From Campanula takesimana (lineage: Eukaryota; Streptophyta; Magnoliopsida; Asterales; Campanulaceae), in NCBI GenBank assembly GCA_026119855.1, contig JAOWBW010000382.1, positions 186,001 to 250,000 on the forward strand: a stretch of DNA of 64,000 nt, in the 5' to 3' direction. Below are positions 32,384 through 44,201 of the stretch, piece by piece (positions within the stretch are counted from its first letter, which is position 1; each line of letters starts with the position of its first letter). Position numbers and translations under genes: made by a program. The notes under the pieces were generated by a model, which worked only from the letters and a program-made list of their open reading frames with translations, had not been told where the DNA came from and made no database searches.

Positions 32384-32975
32384 TAGACATGGCCAACTCG
32401 ACCCGGACACGTGCCGACTCATGAAACCGGACCCATATTAGACTCATAAGAACCTTACCCGTGCCAGACCTATGACCTATAAAAACCGTAGTCGTGATGT
32501 AAGCGGTTCGGTTCCAGTACCCCTTTTCAAAACACGGGACCCGACAGTTCTAACCCGTGGAACCGTACCCGTAACCATGTGGACTAGTGTCAGAACCACG
32601 TCAGAACCCATCAAATTTTTGAAATTTATCCGTTTATGTTAGTTCTCTAACATAAACTGTTAAAAATGTAACCATTGATTGATTTTAACAGAAAAGTGTT
32701 ATTTTTTAAACAATTTCTATTATGTTTTTAAAAGAATAAGTTAACAATTTAACACAATCTGTTACAGTTTTTAACTGTTAAATTTGAATACGAAAGAAAA
32801 AAGAAGAAGAAGGACCCGTCTAGACCCGTGAACCTGGGACAGTAGAAACCGTTTAGGACCCGCTCATACCCGTACTCGTGCAAACCACACTTCGGGTCCG
32901 GTTCCCCTTTTCTTAGACCCAGACCCATCGTGTCAGACCCGTACCAGTACCCGTACCTGAATTTAGTCATGTCGA
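32384..32975. mobile_element. hAT-like MITE rich in CCCGT repeats
   Basis: Left end tagacatggccaa; right end, reversed, tcgacatgactaa. Flanks tctcagac (32376-32383) and cctcagac (32976-32983) make an 8-bp duplication with one mismatch, typical of hAT. Both subterminal regions are packed with acccgta, gacccg and ccgtacc words in both orientations, as expected of transposase-binding repeats. The middle is AT-rich. No transposase. Confidence 0.7.
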
Positions 32976-32990
32976 CCTCAGACCGCTCTA

Positions 32991-34376
32991 TGTTGGGTTT
33001 CGAGGCACCATGCGCAGTGAAAGAAACATATGAAACAAAACCCAAGAGCCATGGATCAACTCATGTTGATTAAATTAAAAAGATGAAAGAAACTAACCCT
33101 TGAAGATCGCATCCATGAATACATACTTTAAGGTCCTAAAGCAAACACCTTCTATCGGTATCCACACATCGAACGGACTCAAGAACAACTTCTTGATGCG
33201 ACTGCTAAATCTAAAGGCTTGATGATGAAGAAACGCTTTCTTCGTAGGAATTATTTTACTTATTTGATTATTGTATTTTGATGATTCTAAATCTCAAAAT
33301 AAATAATCCTCTCTCTCTATGTTTTATTGTTTATCAAACAATTGTTATTGATTTCTAAAATCAACAATAGAAGCTGTCAATCCCGGTTGCATATATTTAT
33401 ATGAGGGTTTGACCTAATTCCAATTGGACTGGGGATTCCTTCTCCAAGAAAAACCCACAGAATCTGTACTGGGACGGATCAGGCAGCCGTAAGGCTCCAT
33501 TGGAGTAGTACTCCTCCTAGCCAGCCATACCAAACCAGTTTTGCAAAATCCCAGATTTTCTTCCTTTTCAATCCGTTCTTTGTGTGTGACTCAACAGGAT
33601 TATACTAAGTTGGTAACGAGTCCGAACCATTCAGAACCCGTAAGTCATAAGCGGACTATAGCAAGCCATTATGACTACCCAATTAGTATAACTTTGAAAG
33701 TTCAAAGTTCTCCTTATAGAACATATCACAATCCCTTTGTCACACTATATCATATTGGATATAAGTCATGGTCCAAGTCAACTTATGTTGTCTAATGCTT
33801 TCTCGATTCCGAGTAGATTGATATGAGCAAATAACATTGATTTAATCAATTCATTTGAGTGTGGCCACACATTTCATCAATCTTACTCATCGAGTGGCCT
33901 AATCAGATATCTCTCCGAAGAGGTACAAATCTCGTCTTGACTTATTATTCTTCCTTACAAAAATCCGATTGTGCCAATCGTACCTTTATAACTACATGGT
34001 TAAGGGTAGTGTTTGAGTACGGCAAACAAAACGTTCATCATGTGGAAGACCATGATAATCTCAGGTCTAAGGATATCAAATGATATAACTATTATGAGAT
34101 TTAATTATGACATTTGACCATGACATAAATATCATAACGGATCTATCCAGTACCTTGTTCTCAAACAAGTACCCATAAGTTTAATTTGCATCAATGCACA
34201 TAATCATCAGATAATTATCCATTACATTTATACTAGTTCTTCATAAGTACTAGGGACGGAGATTATTATAATAAACATGCAAAAGATATAATAATAAATC
34301 TTGTTATCTCTATAACAATAAAGCCATGATGTAACACAAATGCATTTCTCAATGGCTTAGGGCATAATTTCCAACA
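32991..34376 (-). repeat. Copia fragment C, 3' LTR (minus)
   Basis: Starts tgttgggtttcgaggcacc and ends ataatttccaaca; 1386 bp. The purine tract (reverse of atctcccacta) follows inside. It is related along its length to the Copia-3 LTR and, in reverse, to the LTR of D (shared ttgcatgtttattataataa and gtactagggacggagat). A conserved anchor at 33573-33590 (reverse gtcacacacaaagaacgg) is followed by palindromes at 33478-33525, including ggagtagtactcc. Confidence 0.8.
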
Positions 34377-34487
34377 ATCTCCCACTAGTTGCATCTCATG
34401 ATACTAGATACTCAACCTTTTGAATAGTGATGGTGTATTTAGAACTCTTCTAACACCATTATTAAACATAAACATATATTCATATTG

Positions 34488-34561
<74 letters not shown>

Positions 34562-36198
34562 GTTTGAAAGAATGCATCTATGTGACCATTATAAGATCAT
34601 TTTTCATTCCATCAAAGATCAAGAATGCATCCTTTAGTTCTTCTCAAGTACATAAGGATGTTTCTTAATTATTGACTTTCACTAAGGTCTGATTGGTATC
34701 ATTTCATCATACTCCAAGTATATGAGACATTTGGTCTTAGTACATTAACATGGTTTACATGATATATCCATTTACTAAAGCATATGGAATCCTAATCATG
34801 TACACTTTGCTCATTAGTCCTCCAATAAGACTAAATCTTGTCAAGAATAATGCCAATAGAAATTTGCAAGTAACCTCTATAAAAGTCTTGCATAGTGAAC
34901 CTTTCACTATATTGTCTATGTTAGTACTTTGACTTCAACCAATCATCCTTTTAGATTTATCTCCATAAATCTAAATTCCTAGGATATAAGCGGCTTTGAC
35001 CAAGTTTTTCATTTAGAAACTATTTCAAAATGAATTATATGTCAACCACATATATTTGACTAGGAATTCTGTTACGCTCCCACTAAATTTATTGTAACCA
35101 CAAGTTTCATCTTTGATGAATTCAAACTCTTTTAATACTACATCAAAATGAAATTTCCACTCCAAGTAGTTTGCTTCAATCCATCTCATGGATTTCTGCA
35201 ACTTGCATATTTTATTAGAATTTTATGGATTAACGAAACTTTTAGGTTGTATCAAACACAATCTAAAGTATGTTCCTGTTAAGGAATGCTGTTTTGACAT
35301 CCACTTGTCATATTTCATATTTGCAATATGAGGTCATGACAATTATAATATTCTTTACGCATGACTATAAGCGATAAAGTTTAATCATAATCCATCTTAT
35401 GAATTAACTTTACTCAATTAGTCGTGCTTTATAAATATGCACCTTTTAATCCATGTCCGTTTTCTCCAAGAAAACTTATTTTCTTCATTATGGTTTTTTA
35501 AGCCATAGGGTAGAGCGATCAAGTTCCAAACTTGATTATCATACATGGATTGTATTTTAGATTTCATGACTCCAAGTCATTGATCTAAATCTAGAGCGGA
35601 AATTGCATTATGATAGGTGATAGGTCAATCATTCTCAATGATATCTTCCTTATTACTCTCTATTACGTAAAATCAATATTTCTTGTTATAGATAGTATTC
35701 TATCATATATGCAAATAACTTGTGTATATTTGAACGAATTTCCACAACTACTTGTGAAACTTTGTTCAACTTCCATCGTAGGTTCTATGTTATTTTTTGG
35801 GTCTCGAACTCTTTCGAGATACATTTTACTCCCACTAGTTCTTTAGAGATAAACGATTCAACTAGAAAGTACTATATCGAGTAACAAACAATTTGTACTC
35901 TTAAAGAGATGTAAAATTAATATCCTTAAGATATCCCATGAAAATGCATTAACTAGATTTAGGTGTGATATTGTCCAAGACCTAGATTTAGGTGTGATTT
36001 TGTCCAAGACAATATTTTTCGCAAAAGTGTCACATCACAAATCTTTATGAAAGACAAACCAAGTTTTCTTTCATCCCATATCTCATATGGTATATACGAA
36101 CCTCCTTAGATGAAACTCAAATTAGTGTAAGCACAACTTTTTCCAGCATATAATCCAGAAGGTTAATTGAAGATCAATTTGACTTTTCATGAGGTGAA
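34377..36198 (-). pseudogene. Copia fragment C, degraded pol
   Basis: The minus strand aligns by eye with the Copia-3 pol, from the RNase H end (near 34390) through RT to the int-RT linker near 36198, but with many indels and stops. A (TA)n tract of about 67 bp sits inside it at 34489-34555. No frame is usable. Confidence 0.75.
34489..34555. repeat. (TA)n microsatellite
   Basis: About 67 bp of alternating ta inside the degraded pol of fragment C. Confidence 0.95.
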
Positions 36199-36357
36199 AA
36201 ACAGCAGTTTGCAGACAATCTGCAGATTTCTGTAACAGGAGCCGTACGGCTCATTTCTAGGTGTACACCTAGTTTGAAGCCGTACGCTTGTTGTTTTCAG
36301 ATTTTGTTTTTCTTATTCTGCAGACTTTCTGCGGAATTGTACAGGGCTCAAATATTC
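36199..36357. repeat. Displaced leader-like segment with palindromes
   Basis: This stretch interrupts the pol similarity of fragment C. It carries agccgtacggct (36240-36251), a perfect 16-bp palindrome ctaggtgtacacctag (36257-36272) and a second agccgtacg (36278). It also repeats ctgcaga words. Composition matches the untranslated leaders of the Copia elements here rather than pol, so it appears moved into pol. Confidence 0.55.
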
Positions 36358-36407
36358 ATTACTTTGATCAGATCAGAGTATTTTAATACTTTTGCCATGA
36401 GTTAGCA

Positions 36408-37155
36408 AAATCCTTTCTAGCATTGTTACTTTAATGAACTACATACATCAAAATGTATTAGTTCAAAAGAGTACTTCCTTTTACTGCTATTAGTAAGAGG
36501 TGTCTTGATCAATTTCCAAGATTCATATATATCATATGATTCAAAGTCACGTGAATTTAAAATTCCGTCCCATGGAATTTTAGATATGTGTTTCTTATCA
36601 TTTGATTGGGTCATTAATGCTATAAGAATGTAACACTTACATCTTTATATTTGGATTTCTCATTATTTATGTTATAGTTATTATTTTGTCTTTCAAGATA
36701 AGGATATAAAGTCTCATTACATGATTAACAATACAATAAGGTGAATCATATTAAATGGAGCACCTTCTTATTCGAAATAAGAAATATCCATAATCTTCTA
36801 ATGAAGAAACTAAAATAATAAGATTTCTTATTATAACTTTTGCATGTTTATTATAATAATAAACATGCAAGTTTAAAATACTCTGATCTGATCAAAGTAA
36901 TGAGAAATCCAAATATAAGGGTGTAAGTGTTACATTCTTATAGCATTAATGACCCAATCAAATGATAAGAAACACATATCTAAAATTCCATGGGACGGAA
37001 TTTTAAATTCACGTGACTTTGAATCATATGATATATATGAATCTTGGAAATTGATCAAGACACCTCTTACTAATAGCAGTAAAAGGAAGTACTCTTTTGA
37101 ACTAATACATTTTGATGTATGTAGTTCATTAAAGTAACAATGCTAGAAAGGATTT
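36408..37155. repeat. Inverted duplication of a Copia pol piece
   Basis: Arms 36408-36665 and 36898-37155 (258 bp) are reverse complements with about two differences. Each encodes the same 62-residue piece of the pre-integrase region, on opposite strands. A 28-bp piece (attactttgatcagatcaga and on) lies outside arm 1 at 36358-36385 but inside, directly against arm 2, at 36874-36902, so the order differs. The spacer (36666-36873) continues minus-strand gag-pol and ends in an LTR-derived palindrome (ttgcatgttta...taaacatgcaa) near 36839-36870. Right of arm 2, ggatttctgcaacttgcata repeats text from 35189. Confidence 0.85.
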
Positions 37156-37177
37156 CTGCAACTTGCATATTTTATTA

Positions 37178-38170
37178 AATTTCTTATTTGTTTTAGTCTT
37201 GTGAATTCTGAGATTGGATCAAGTTTTGGATGGCTAGCCTACGTTCTCGATACTGTGTTTCCCAAAATTGATCGCAATCAAAGATTCAAAGATAAAACGA
37301 AGTTAGAATTATGAAGAGTTAATAATTGCTAAAATTAAAAAACAAAGTTCTTGATTCAAGTTTGGAGATCCATGTGGAATTGTGAATGCAATTGGCCTAC
37401 GTTCATCGAGACTATGGCTTAGTTCGGAATTGTGGAATTAGTGTGGAATTGTGGTTGCCTATGGCTTAGTTCGGCCGCACTTCGTGTTGTCTTGATTTGG
37501 AGATGATAACCAAAGTTCAAAGAGTCTCATCCTCATAATTATAGAGAAACTAAAGACACATAAATATTATGCTTAAATTAATGGAGATTAATTTAATGAC
37601 TAAGCTTGATGTGTAACATCTTTATCTTATGTGATCATAAATGTGTTATATGCTATATGTTTTGAATCTTCATTTAAAATTTAAGTTACGTGCCAATCCA
37701 TGATTAAAACACTTGTGAGTACGTGGGTAGTTTTATGCGGGCTCTGCCAGAGCGAGGTGCATTAATTATATTCATCTATGAGCAAGATGAGGAAAGAGTG
37801 ATTCCTATACGTTTAAAATTGTTTGACTTAATTAGGCTATCAAAAGACAAAGTTTTGGGCCTTAGGCACAGATGAGATTAAAATGTGTTAGACATATGAT
37901 GTCTAAAATTTCATAAAGGATCTAAGAGTCATATACGATATGATTGACAAGGAGTTGTCTACCTAATTATTTTAATTTTGAGCAGTATCGCCAAAGCAGA
38001 TATGAAATTAATTTAAAGTTGGATCTTAGCCCATTAAAAATTATATGATACATTGGATGTATTTGAAGGTTATATAATTTAGTGGGAGTATTTGTGAAAT
38101 ACTAAAATTTATAATATCTTTAATTAAGTTGGTACTTATATGTGATTATATGTTTGCATAATTGTAGATA
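37178..38170 (+). other. Copia D untranslated leader
   Basis: Matches, on the plus strand, the leader of Copia-3 (compare 45240 down to 44202 read in reverse): cccaaaattgatcgcaatca, ttggagatccatgtggaatt and others. It leads to gag at 38171. The 5' LTR and primer site of D are missing, replaced by the mosaic at 36199-37177. Confidence 0.75.
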
Positions 38171-38741
38171 ATGGCTCAAAATACAAGTTCTTTATCATTG
38201 AGATCTATCCTTGAGAAGGAAAAGCTTCAAGAGAATGGTGCTAACTTCACGTATTGGATCCGAAGCCTTAAAATTGTTCTAAGGCATGAAGACAAGCTGT
38301 ACATTCTTGATGAACCAGTTCATGAAGAACCTGAATCATCTGCCCCTAAGGATGAGAGAAACGCCTATAAGAAGCATAAAAGTGATTCTCGTGAGGTGGG
38401 TTGTGTCATGCTTGCTGCCATGTGTTCTGAGCTTCAGAAGACTCTTGAACACTTGGAGGCATATGACTTGCCTGTTGAATTGAAAGATATGTTTCAAGAA
38501 CAGGCATGGCAAGAAAGGTTCGACACTATAGCTGCTCGGGTCTCATGAAAGATGAGCGAAGGACAGACTGTGGGCCCTCATGTCTTGAAGATGAAGGCTC
38601 ACTTCGAGCATCTAGAGAGGCTTGGACATCCCATCGATGTTGAGTTGGCCACTGATTTTACTCTTAATTCATTGCCCAAAAGCTATAATCAGTTCGTCAT
38701 GAACTTTAATATGCATAGCATGGATAAGTCCCTGTCTGAGT
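38171..38741 (+). pseudogene. Copia D gag, 5' part
   Basis: Reads MAQNTSSLSLRSILEKEKL and on, closely like the Copia-3 gag opening. An in-frame TGA lies at 38546-38548, after which the same frame continues to SLSE. It is cut at 38741 by the Copia-3 insertion and resumes at 47273. It would be the capsid-like protein of the element, now dead. Confidence 0.9.
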
Positions 38742-40234
38742 TGTTGGGTTTCGATCTAACATGTGCAGCGGAATTTAGCATTTAATATTTTGAAACCCAA
38801 AGCCATGGATCCGTTCATATGATTAAATCAAATACGACATGAGAATAAAGGAATAAACTAACCCTTGATGGCTATCAAATTCTCTTGGTCTTTGGTAGAG
38901 GTTTGAAATCTTGATCACGATCACAAAGCTTGAACACGAACTTTGAAGGTGATGATTTTCACCCTCTAGCGGTATCCACACTTCGAACGAATATCAAAGG
39001 AGCTTCTTTGATCTTGGTTGCTAGACCAAAATTGTGAAACACTTTTTCACAATCAAAAGAACTATATGGAATTTATTTTGTGTATTATTTTGTTCTTCAA
39101 CCAAGAATGTCTTGGAACAAAATAAACCCTCTCTCAAACTCTTTGAGGCTCACAAAATCATTAGCTTAGAGTGCTGGCCGAATTTGGTCTTTTATACACA
39201 AGTATGACCTATTCCAAATAGGAAACTTGTGTCAAAATCCGTCCAAAATTCGTTTCCTAATCAAATTAGGAATCTACCACCCGACAGTACTGTGCGGCCG
39301 CCCAGAATGCACTGTGCGGTCGCACAACTATCTGAAACAAAACTGGTACAAAAATGGGCTAAGTGTGCGGCCGCCCAGTACATACTGTGCGGTCGCCCAC
39401 TTCCCAGAATGTCTAGAATTTCCAAAATTCCAATATAGTCCTTTTAAAGATTCGTTCTATTGTGTGTGACCCTCTAGGATTATACTAAGTTGGCAATGGG
39501 TTCAAACATGAAACCATAAGATATGATTAGGTTCTAGCAAACCGTCATACCTACCCAAATAGTATAACTAGATACAAGTTCGCATTCCTTTAGAATATAT
39601 CATAATCCTTTTGTCTACGATGTCATTGAACACAAGTCATGGTCAAAGAGTCAACTTGTTTTGTTCAATACTTTCTCGATTCCGAATATGTTGATAATCC
39701 AAATGACATTGATCCAATCAATTCATTTGAGTCCGGCCGAACATTTCATCAACATCATTCCTACGAGAGGCCCAAGCTTGACATCTCTCCGAGGAGGGAC
39801 AAATCCATTTAGCTTATTATTCTTCCCTACGTGAATCCGATTATGCCAATCATACCCTTTATAACTACTCGGTTAAAAGTAGCGTTTGAATATGTCAAAC
39901 ATAATGTTCATCAAGTGGAAGACTATAATAACTTCATGTCTAAGGATTCAAATGACATAGCTAATATGAGATATATGTATGACATAGACCATGACATAAA
40001 TCTCATAAAGCGGGTCATGTCCAGTACCTTGTTCCAAACAAGTACCCATAAATCTAACATGATCATCCCATGATCATTTAGCCTTTATACTAGTGCTTAA
40101 CAAGTACTAGGGACGGAGATTATTATAAGTAAACATGAACAACAATAATAATCAAAACATCTCTTTATTGATATGAAATAAATGATAACAATTACAACGT
40201 TTATTAAACGTGCCTAGGGCACCACTACCAACAA
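38742..40234 (-). repeat. Copia-3 3' LTR
   Basis: Starts tgttgggtttcgatctaaca and ends ccactaccaaca. Holds the anchor at 39451-39470 and four GC-rich dyads (gtgcggccgccca and gtgcggtcgc types) between about 39290 and 39402. Confidence 0.95.
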
Positions 40235-40634
40235 TCTCCCACTTGCCCTAGGCCCAATCTCCCATGTATCTAATACCCATGGACCTAACATGACCATCAT
40301 GTTTAGCTTGTGGAAGTCCCTTTGTTAGCGGGTCCGCAACATTGTCATCAGTAGGTACTCTGCATATATTTACGTCTCCCCTATCAACGATCTCTCGAAT
40401 GATATGAAAACGCCTAAGTATGTGTTTGGATTTCTAATGTGCTCTTGGTTCCTTTGCTTGAGCAATAGCACAATTATTATCACAATAAAGGTCTATTGGA
40501 TTAGCAATACTAGGAACCACTTCAAGTTCAGTTATGAACTTCTTAATCCAAACAGCTTCCTTTGCAGCATCCGATGCAGCAATATACTCAGCTTCTGTTG
40601 TAGAATCAGCGGTTGTACTTTGCTTGGAACTCTT

Positions 40635-42443
40635 TCAGCTTACAGCTCCACCATTTAACATAAACACAAAACCCGATTGCGAGCTATCATCTTTGTCAGT
40701 TTGGAAGCTTGCATCCGTGTAAGCATTTACAACGAGATCATCTTCCATTCCTCCATAGACCAAAAACGAGTCTTTAGTTCTTCTCAAGTACTTAAGAATC
40801 GCTTTTACAGCTATCCAGTGATTTTCGCCAGGGTCGGATTGGTATCTGCTTGTCATACTCAAAGGATAAGACACATCCGGCCTAGTACAAATCATGGCAT
40901 ACATGATGGACCCAATTGCCGAAGCATATGGAACATCATTCATTTTCTCACGCTCATCTTTTGTCTTAGGACATTGAGTCTTGCTTAGAGAAACTCCATG
41001 TAACACGGGCAAGGTGCCTCTCTTAGAATTTTCCATACGGAATCTTCTAATGACCTTGTCAATGTATGTACTTTGGCTTAAACCAAGTAGCCTCCTTGAT
41101 CTATCTCTATAGATCTTAATGCCAAGTATATATGCGGCTTCACCCATATCTTTCATTGCGAAGCACTTTCCTAACCAAGTCTTCACAGACTGAAGTGTAG
41201 GAATGTCGTTTCCAATGAGCAATATGTCATCCACGTATAAAATAAGGAATAGAACTATGCTCCCACTAATCTTCTTGTATACACAAGGCTCATCTTCGTT
41301 CTTGATGAAACCAAACTCTTTGACCGATTCATCAAAACGGAGATTCCAACTCCTTGAAGCTTGCTTCAACCCATAGATGGATCTTTGCAATTTGCATACC
41401 TTAGAATCTTGTTCAAAACCTTCTGGTTGTGTCATATACACATCCTCTTGGAGTTTTCCATTCAGGAAAGCGGTTTTGACGTCCATCTGCCATATTTCAT
41501 AGTCATGATATGCGACAATGGCAAGCAAAATTCTTATAGACTTGATCATTGCTACGGGTGAAAAGGTCTCATCATAGTCAATACCATGAACTTTCCTATA
41601 ACCCTTCGCTACAAGCCTAGCTTTGTAAGTATGCACCTTCCCATCCATGTCAGTCTTTTTCTTGAAGACCCATTTGCATCCTATGGTTTTTACACCTTCG
41701 GGCGCATCAATCAAATTCCAAACTTGATTGTCTTGCATGGATTGCAATTCGGATTCCATGGCTCCAAGCCACTTGTCCAAATCAGGAGAAGACATCGCCT
41801 CTTGGTAGGTTGACGGTTCATCATTCTCAATGATTTCTACCTCATTACTATCCGTTACGAGAAATCCATATCTCTCGGGCTCGGATCGTAACCTACTAGA
41901 TCTGCGAGATGCTTGTGTATTTTGAACAGGTTCCACAACTCCTTGTGGTTCTTGTTCTTGTTCCACTATTGGTTCAATGTTATTTTCTGGGTCTCGAATT
42001 TCTTTAAGATTTATTTTACTCCCACTGATTTCTTTGGAGAGAAACTCTTTCTCTAGAAAGACACCAGTTCGGGCAACAAACACTTTGTTGTCCTCTCGGT
42101 TGTAAAAGTAATATCCTTTAGTTTCCTTAGGATATCCCACGAAAATACATTTATCAGATTTGTGTGCTAGTTTGTCAGAGATAAGTCTCTTGACATAAAC
42201 TTCGCAACCCCAAATCCTCATGAAAGATAAACTAGGTTTCTTTCCACTCCACATCTCATATGGAGTCTTTGGAACTGATTTAGTTGGAACTTGATTTAGT
42301 GTGAAAGCAGCGGTTTCTAGAGCGTAACCCCAAAAGGATATTGGAAGATCAACTTGACTCATCATTGATCGAACCATGTCTAACAAAGTCCGATTCCTCC
42401 TCTCGGACACACCATTCCATTGTGGTGTTCCAGGTGGAGTCAA
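40635..42443 (-). pseudogene. Copia-3 pol, integrase end to RNase H
   Basis: About 602 codons. From the N-terminus: the integrase core end with WNGVSERRNRT (catalytic Glu), the int-RT linker (IWGCEVYVKR, FVGYPKE), RT from NQVWNLIDAPEGV with FLNGKLQEDVY, and the catalytic LYVDDILL. RNase H starts at TDASFQT. The frame stops at TGA (40635-40637), where the related copy D has Trp. Open RNase H text, including the ASDAAKE block, continues beyond it to about 40270. The upstream part of integrase is in another frame because of a one-base loss near 42507. Confidence 0.92.
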
Positions 42444-42490
42444 TTGTGAAACTATTCCACAATTCTTTAGATGATCATCAAATTCTTGAC

Positions 42491-43012
42491 TTAAGTATTC
42501 ACCACCCGATCTGATCGAAGTGCCTTTATACTTTTGCCAAGTTGTTTTTCTACTTCATTTTGAAATATTCTAAATATCTCAAATGCTTCACTTTTATGTT
42601 TCATTAGGTAAACATACCCAAATCTACTATAATCATCAGTGAAGGTTATGAAGTATTGAAATCCTCCCCTAGCATTGCTACTTAATGGTCCGCATACATC
42701 GGAATGTATCAACCCCAATAAGTCGCTTGCCCTTTCACCCAACTTGGTAAAAGGTGTCTTAGTCATTTTTCCAAGAAGACATGACTCACAAGTATCATAT
42801 GACTCTAAGTCACATGAACCCAAAAGTCCGTCCCCATGGAATTTTGAGATACGCTTCTCATTAATATGACCAAGACGGAAATGCCACAAATAAGTATGAT
42901 TTACATCATTAGGTTTAGATTTCTTATTTACATGATAGACATTATTTTTCATTCTTGACATCCAAGATATAAAGGCCATTAAAAGAATTAGCAATACCAT
43001 AAAGCACATCAT
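42491..43012 (-). pseudogene. Copia-3 integrase N-terminal part
   Basis: The useful frame begins near 42950 and reads the pre-integrase zinc domain (YLWHFRLGHINEKR, then CESCLLGK) and the first catalytic Asp (IHSDVCGP). It then runs to ALRSDR, where a missing G shifts the frame and a stop follows at 42491. At its start an extra A in an A-run near 42945 separates it from gag-protease. The two small indels break what should be one polyprotein. Confidence 0.9.
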
Positions 43013-44201
43013 TTAAATAAATAGAAAATTTCTTATTCTCAATAAGAAACTTAAAACCTTCATTATCCAAACAAGAAATTGAAATAATATTTCTGCTTAA
43101 ATCCGGAACATAATAACAATTGTTCAAAACAAGAATTAATCCGGAAGGTAAAGTGACTTCATAAGTCCCTACGGCTAATGCAGCAACTCTTGCTCCATTC
43201 CCCACGCGTAGATCTACTTCACCTTCTTTAAGCAGTCTCCTATTCTTTAGTCCCTGCACATTTAGACAAATGTGAGAATCACATCCGGTATCCAATACCC
43301 AAGAATCAGTGGTAGAAAGGAGAATATCTATCATATAGATACCTGAAGTCGATGCAGCCTTGCTGCTCTTCTTCTTCTTTTGCTCTTCCAAGAAAGCCTT
43401 GCAATTACGTTTCCAATGACCAATTTCTTGACAATGGAAACAGATTGCATCCTTTTGTGAATCGGGTTTTGCCTCAGAAGCCTTGGCAACCTTTGCCTTG
43501 CTTATCTTGGGTTTGACAACTTTTGCCTTACCCTTGCCTTTGGCACCAAGCTTCTTCCCATCATGAACCAAGAGCACGGGAGAACCTTTCTCCACAATTT
43601 TCATCTCTGCAGTTTTGAGCATCCCATGCAACTCAGAGAGATTCTTATCCATTCCATGCATGTTATAATTCATTACAAACTGATTATAACTTTTAGGCAA
43701 TGAATTAAGAATGAGATCCGTGGATAGCTCCAATGGGATTGGATAACCAAGTTTCTCAAGGTGCTCTACATAACCTTTCATTTTAAGAAAGTGAGGACTC
43801 ACTTGTTGCCCTTCATTCATTTTACTAGTAGTGAATGCAACAATGGTCTTGTACCTCTCTTGCCTAGCTTGCTCTTGAAACATGGTCCTCAACTCCACGC
43901 CTATCTCATAGGCTTCCAAATGTTCCAAACTTTGTTGGAGTTTTGAACACATAGCGGCAAGCATGGGACAACTTACATCTCTAGAATCATTACGATGTTT
44001 CTTGTAATTGTCTCTTTCTACCCTAGGGGCAGTAGGCGGTGGTTCAGCGGGGAGAGGCCCATCGAGAATGTACAACTTATCTTCTTGCCTAAGAACAATT
44101 CTTATGCTACGGATCCAATCCATAAAGTTGGTACCATTCTCTTCGAGTTTATCCTTCTCAAGGATCGATCGCAACGACATTGATTGAGTGTTATTAGTCA
44201 T
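42942..44201 (-). pseudogene. Copia-3 gag-protease
   Basis: 419 codons. Gag spans roughly residues 1-250, with a Lys-rich stretch at 215-250. The zinc knuckle C-x2-C-x4-H-x4-C (CFHCQEIGHWKRNC) is at 254-267. The aspartic protease follows, with WVLDTGCDSH (catalytic D-T-G at about 304-306) and a downstream ALAVGTYEV flap-like region. The frame ends at an A-run indel (VKNEK then stop). It begins at MTNNTQSMSLRS, the same opening as D. Confidence 0.92.

Noticed and set aside
36426..37137. Two 62-codon frames with identical product on opposite strands as a gene pair
   Set aside because: They are the two arms of the inverted duplication of a Copia pre-integrase piece and contain substitutions that ruin the domain.
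39227..39469. Repeated 80-codon frames in the Copia-3 LTRs (also at 46195-46503)
   Set aside because: They cross the GC-rich dyad block in a non-coding LTR. Being identical in both LTRs reflects LTR duplication, not coding.
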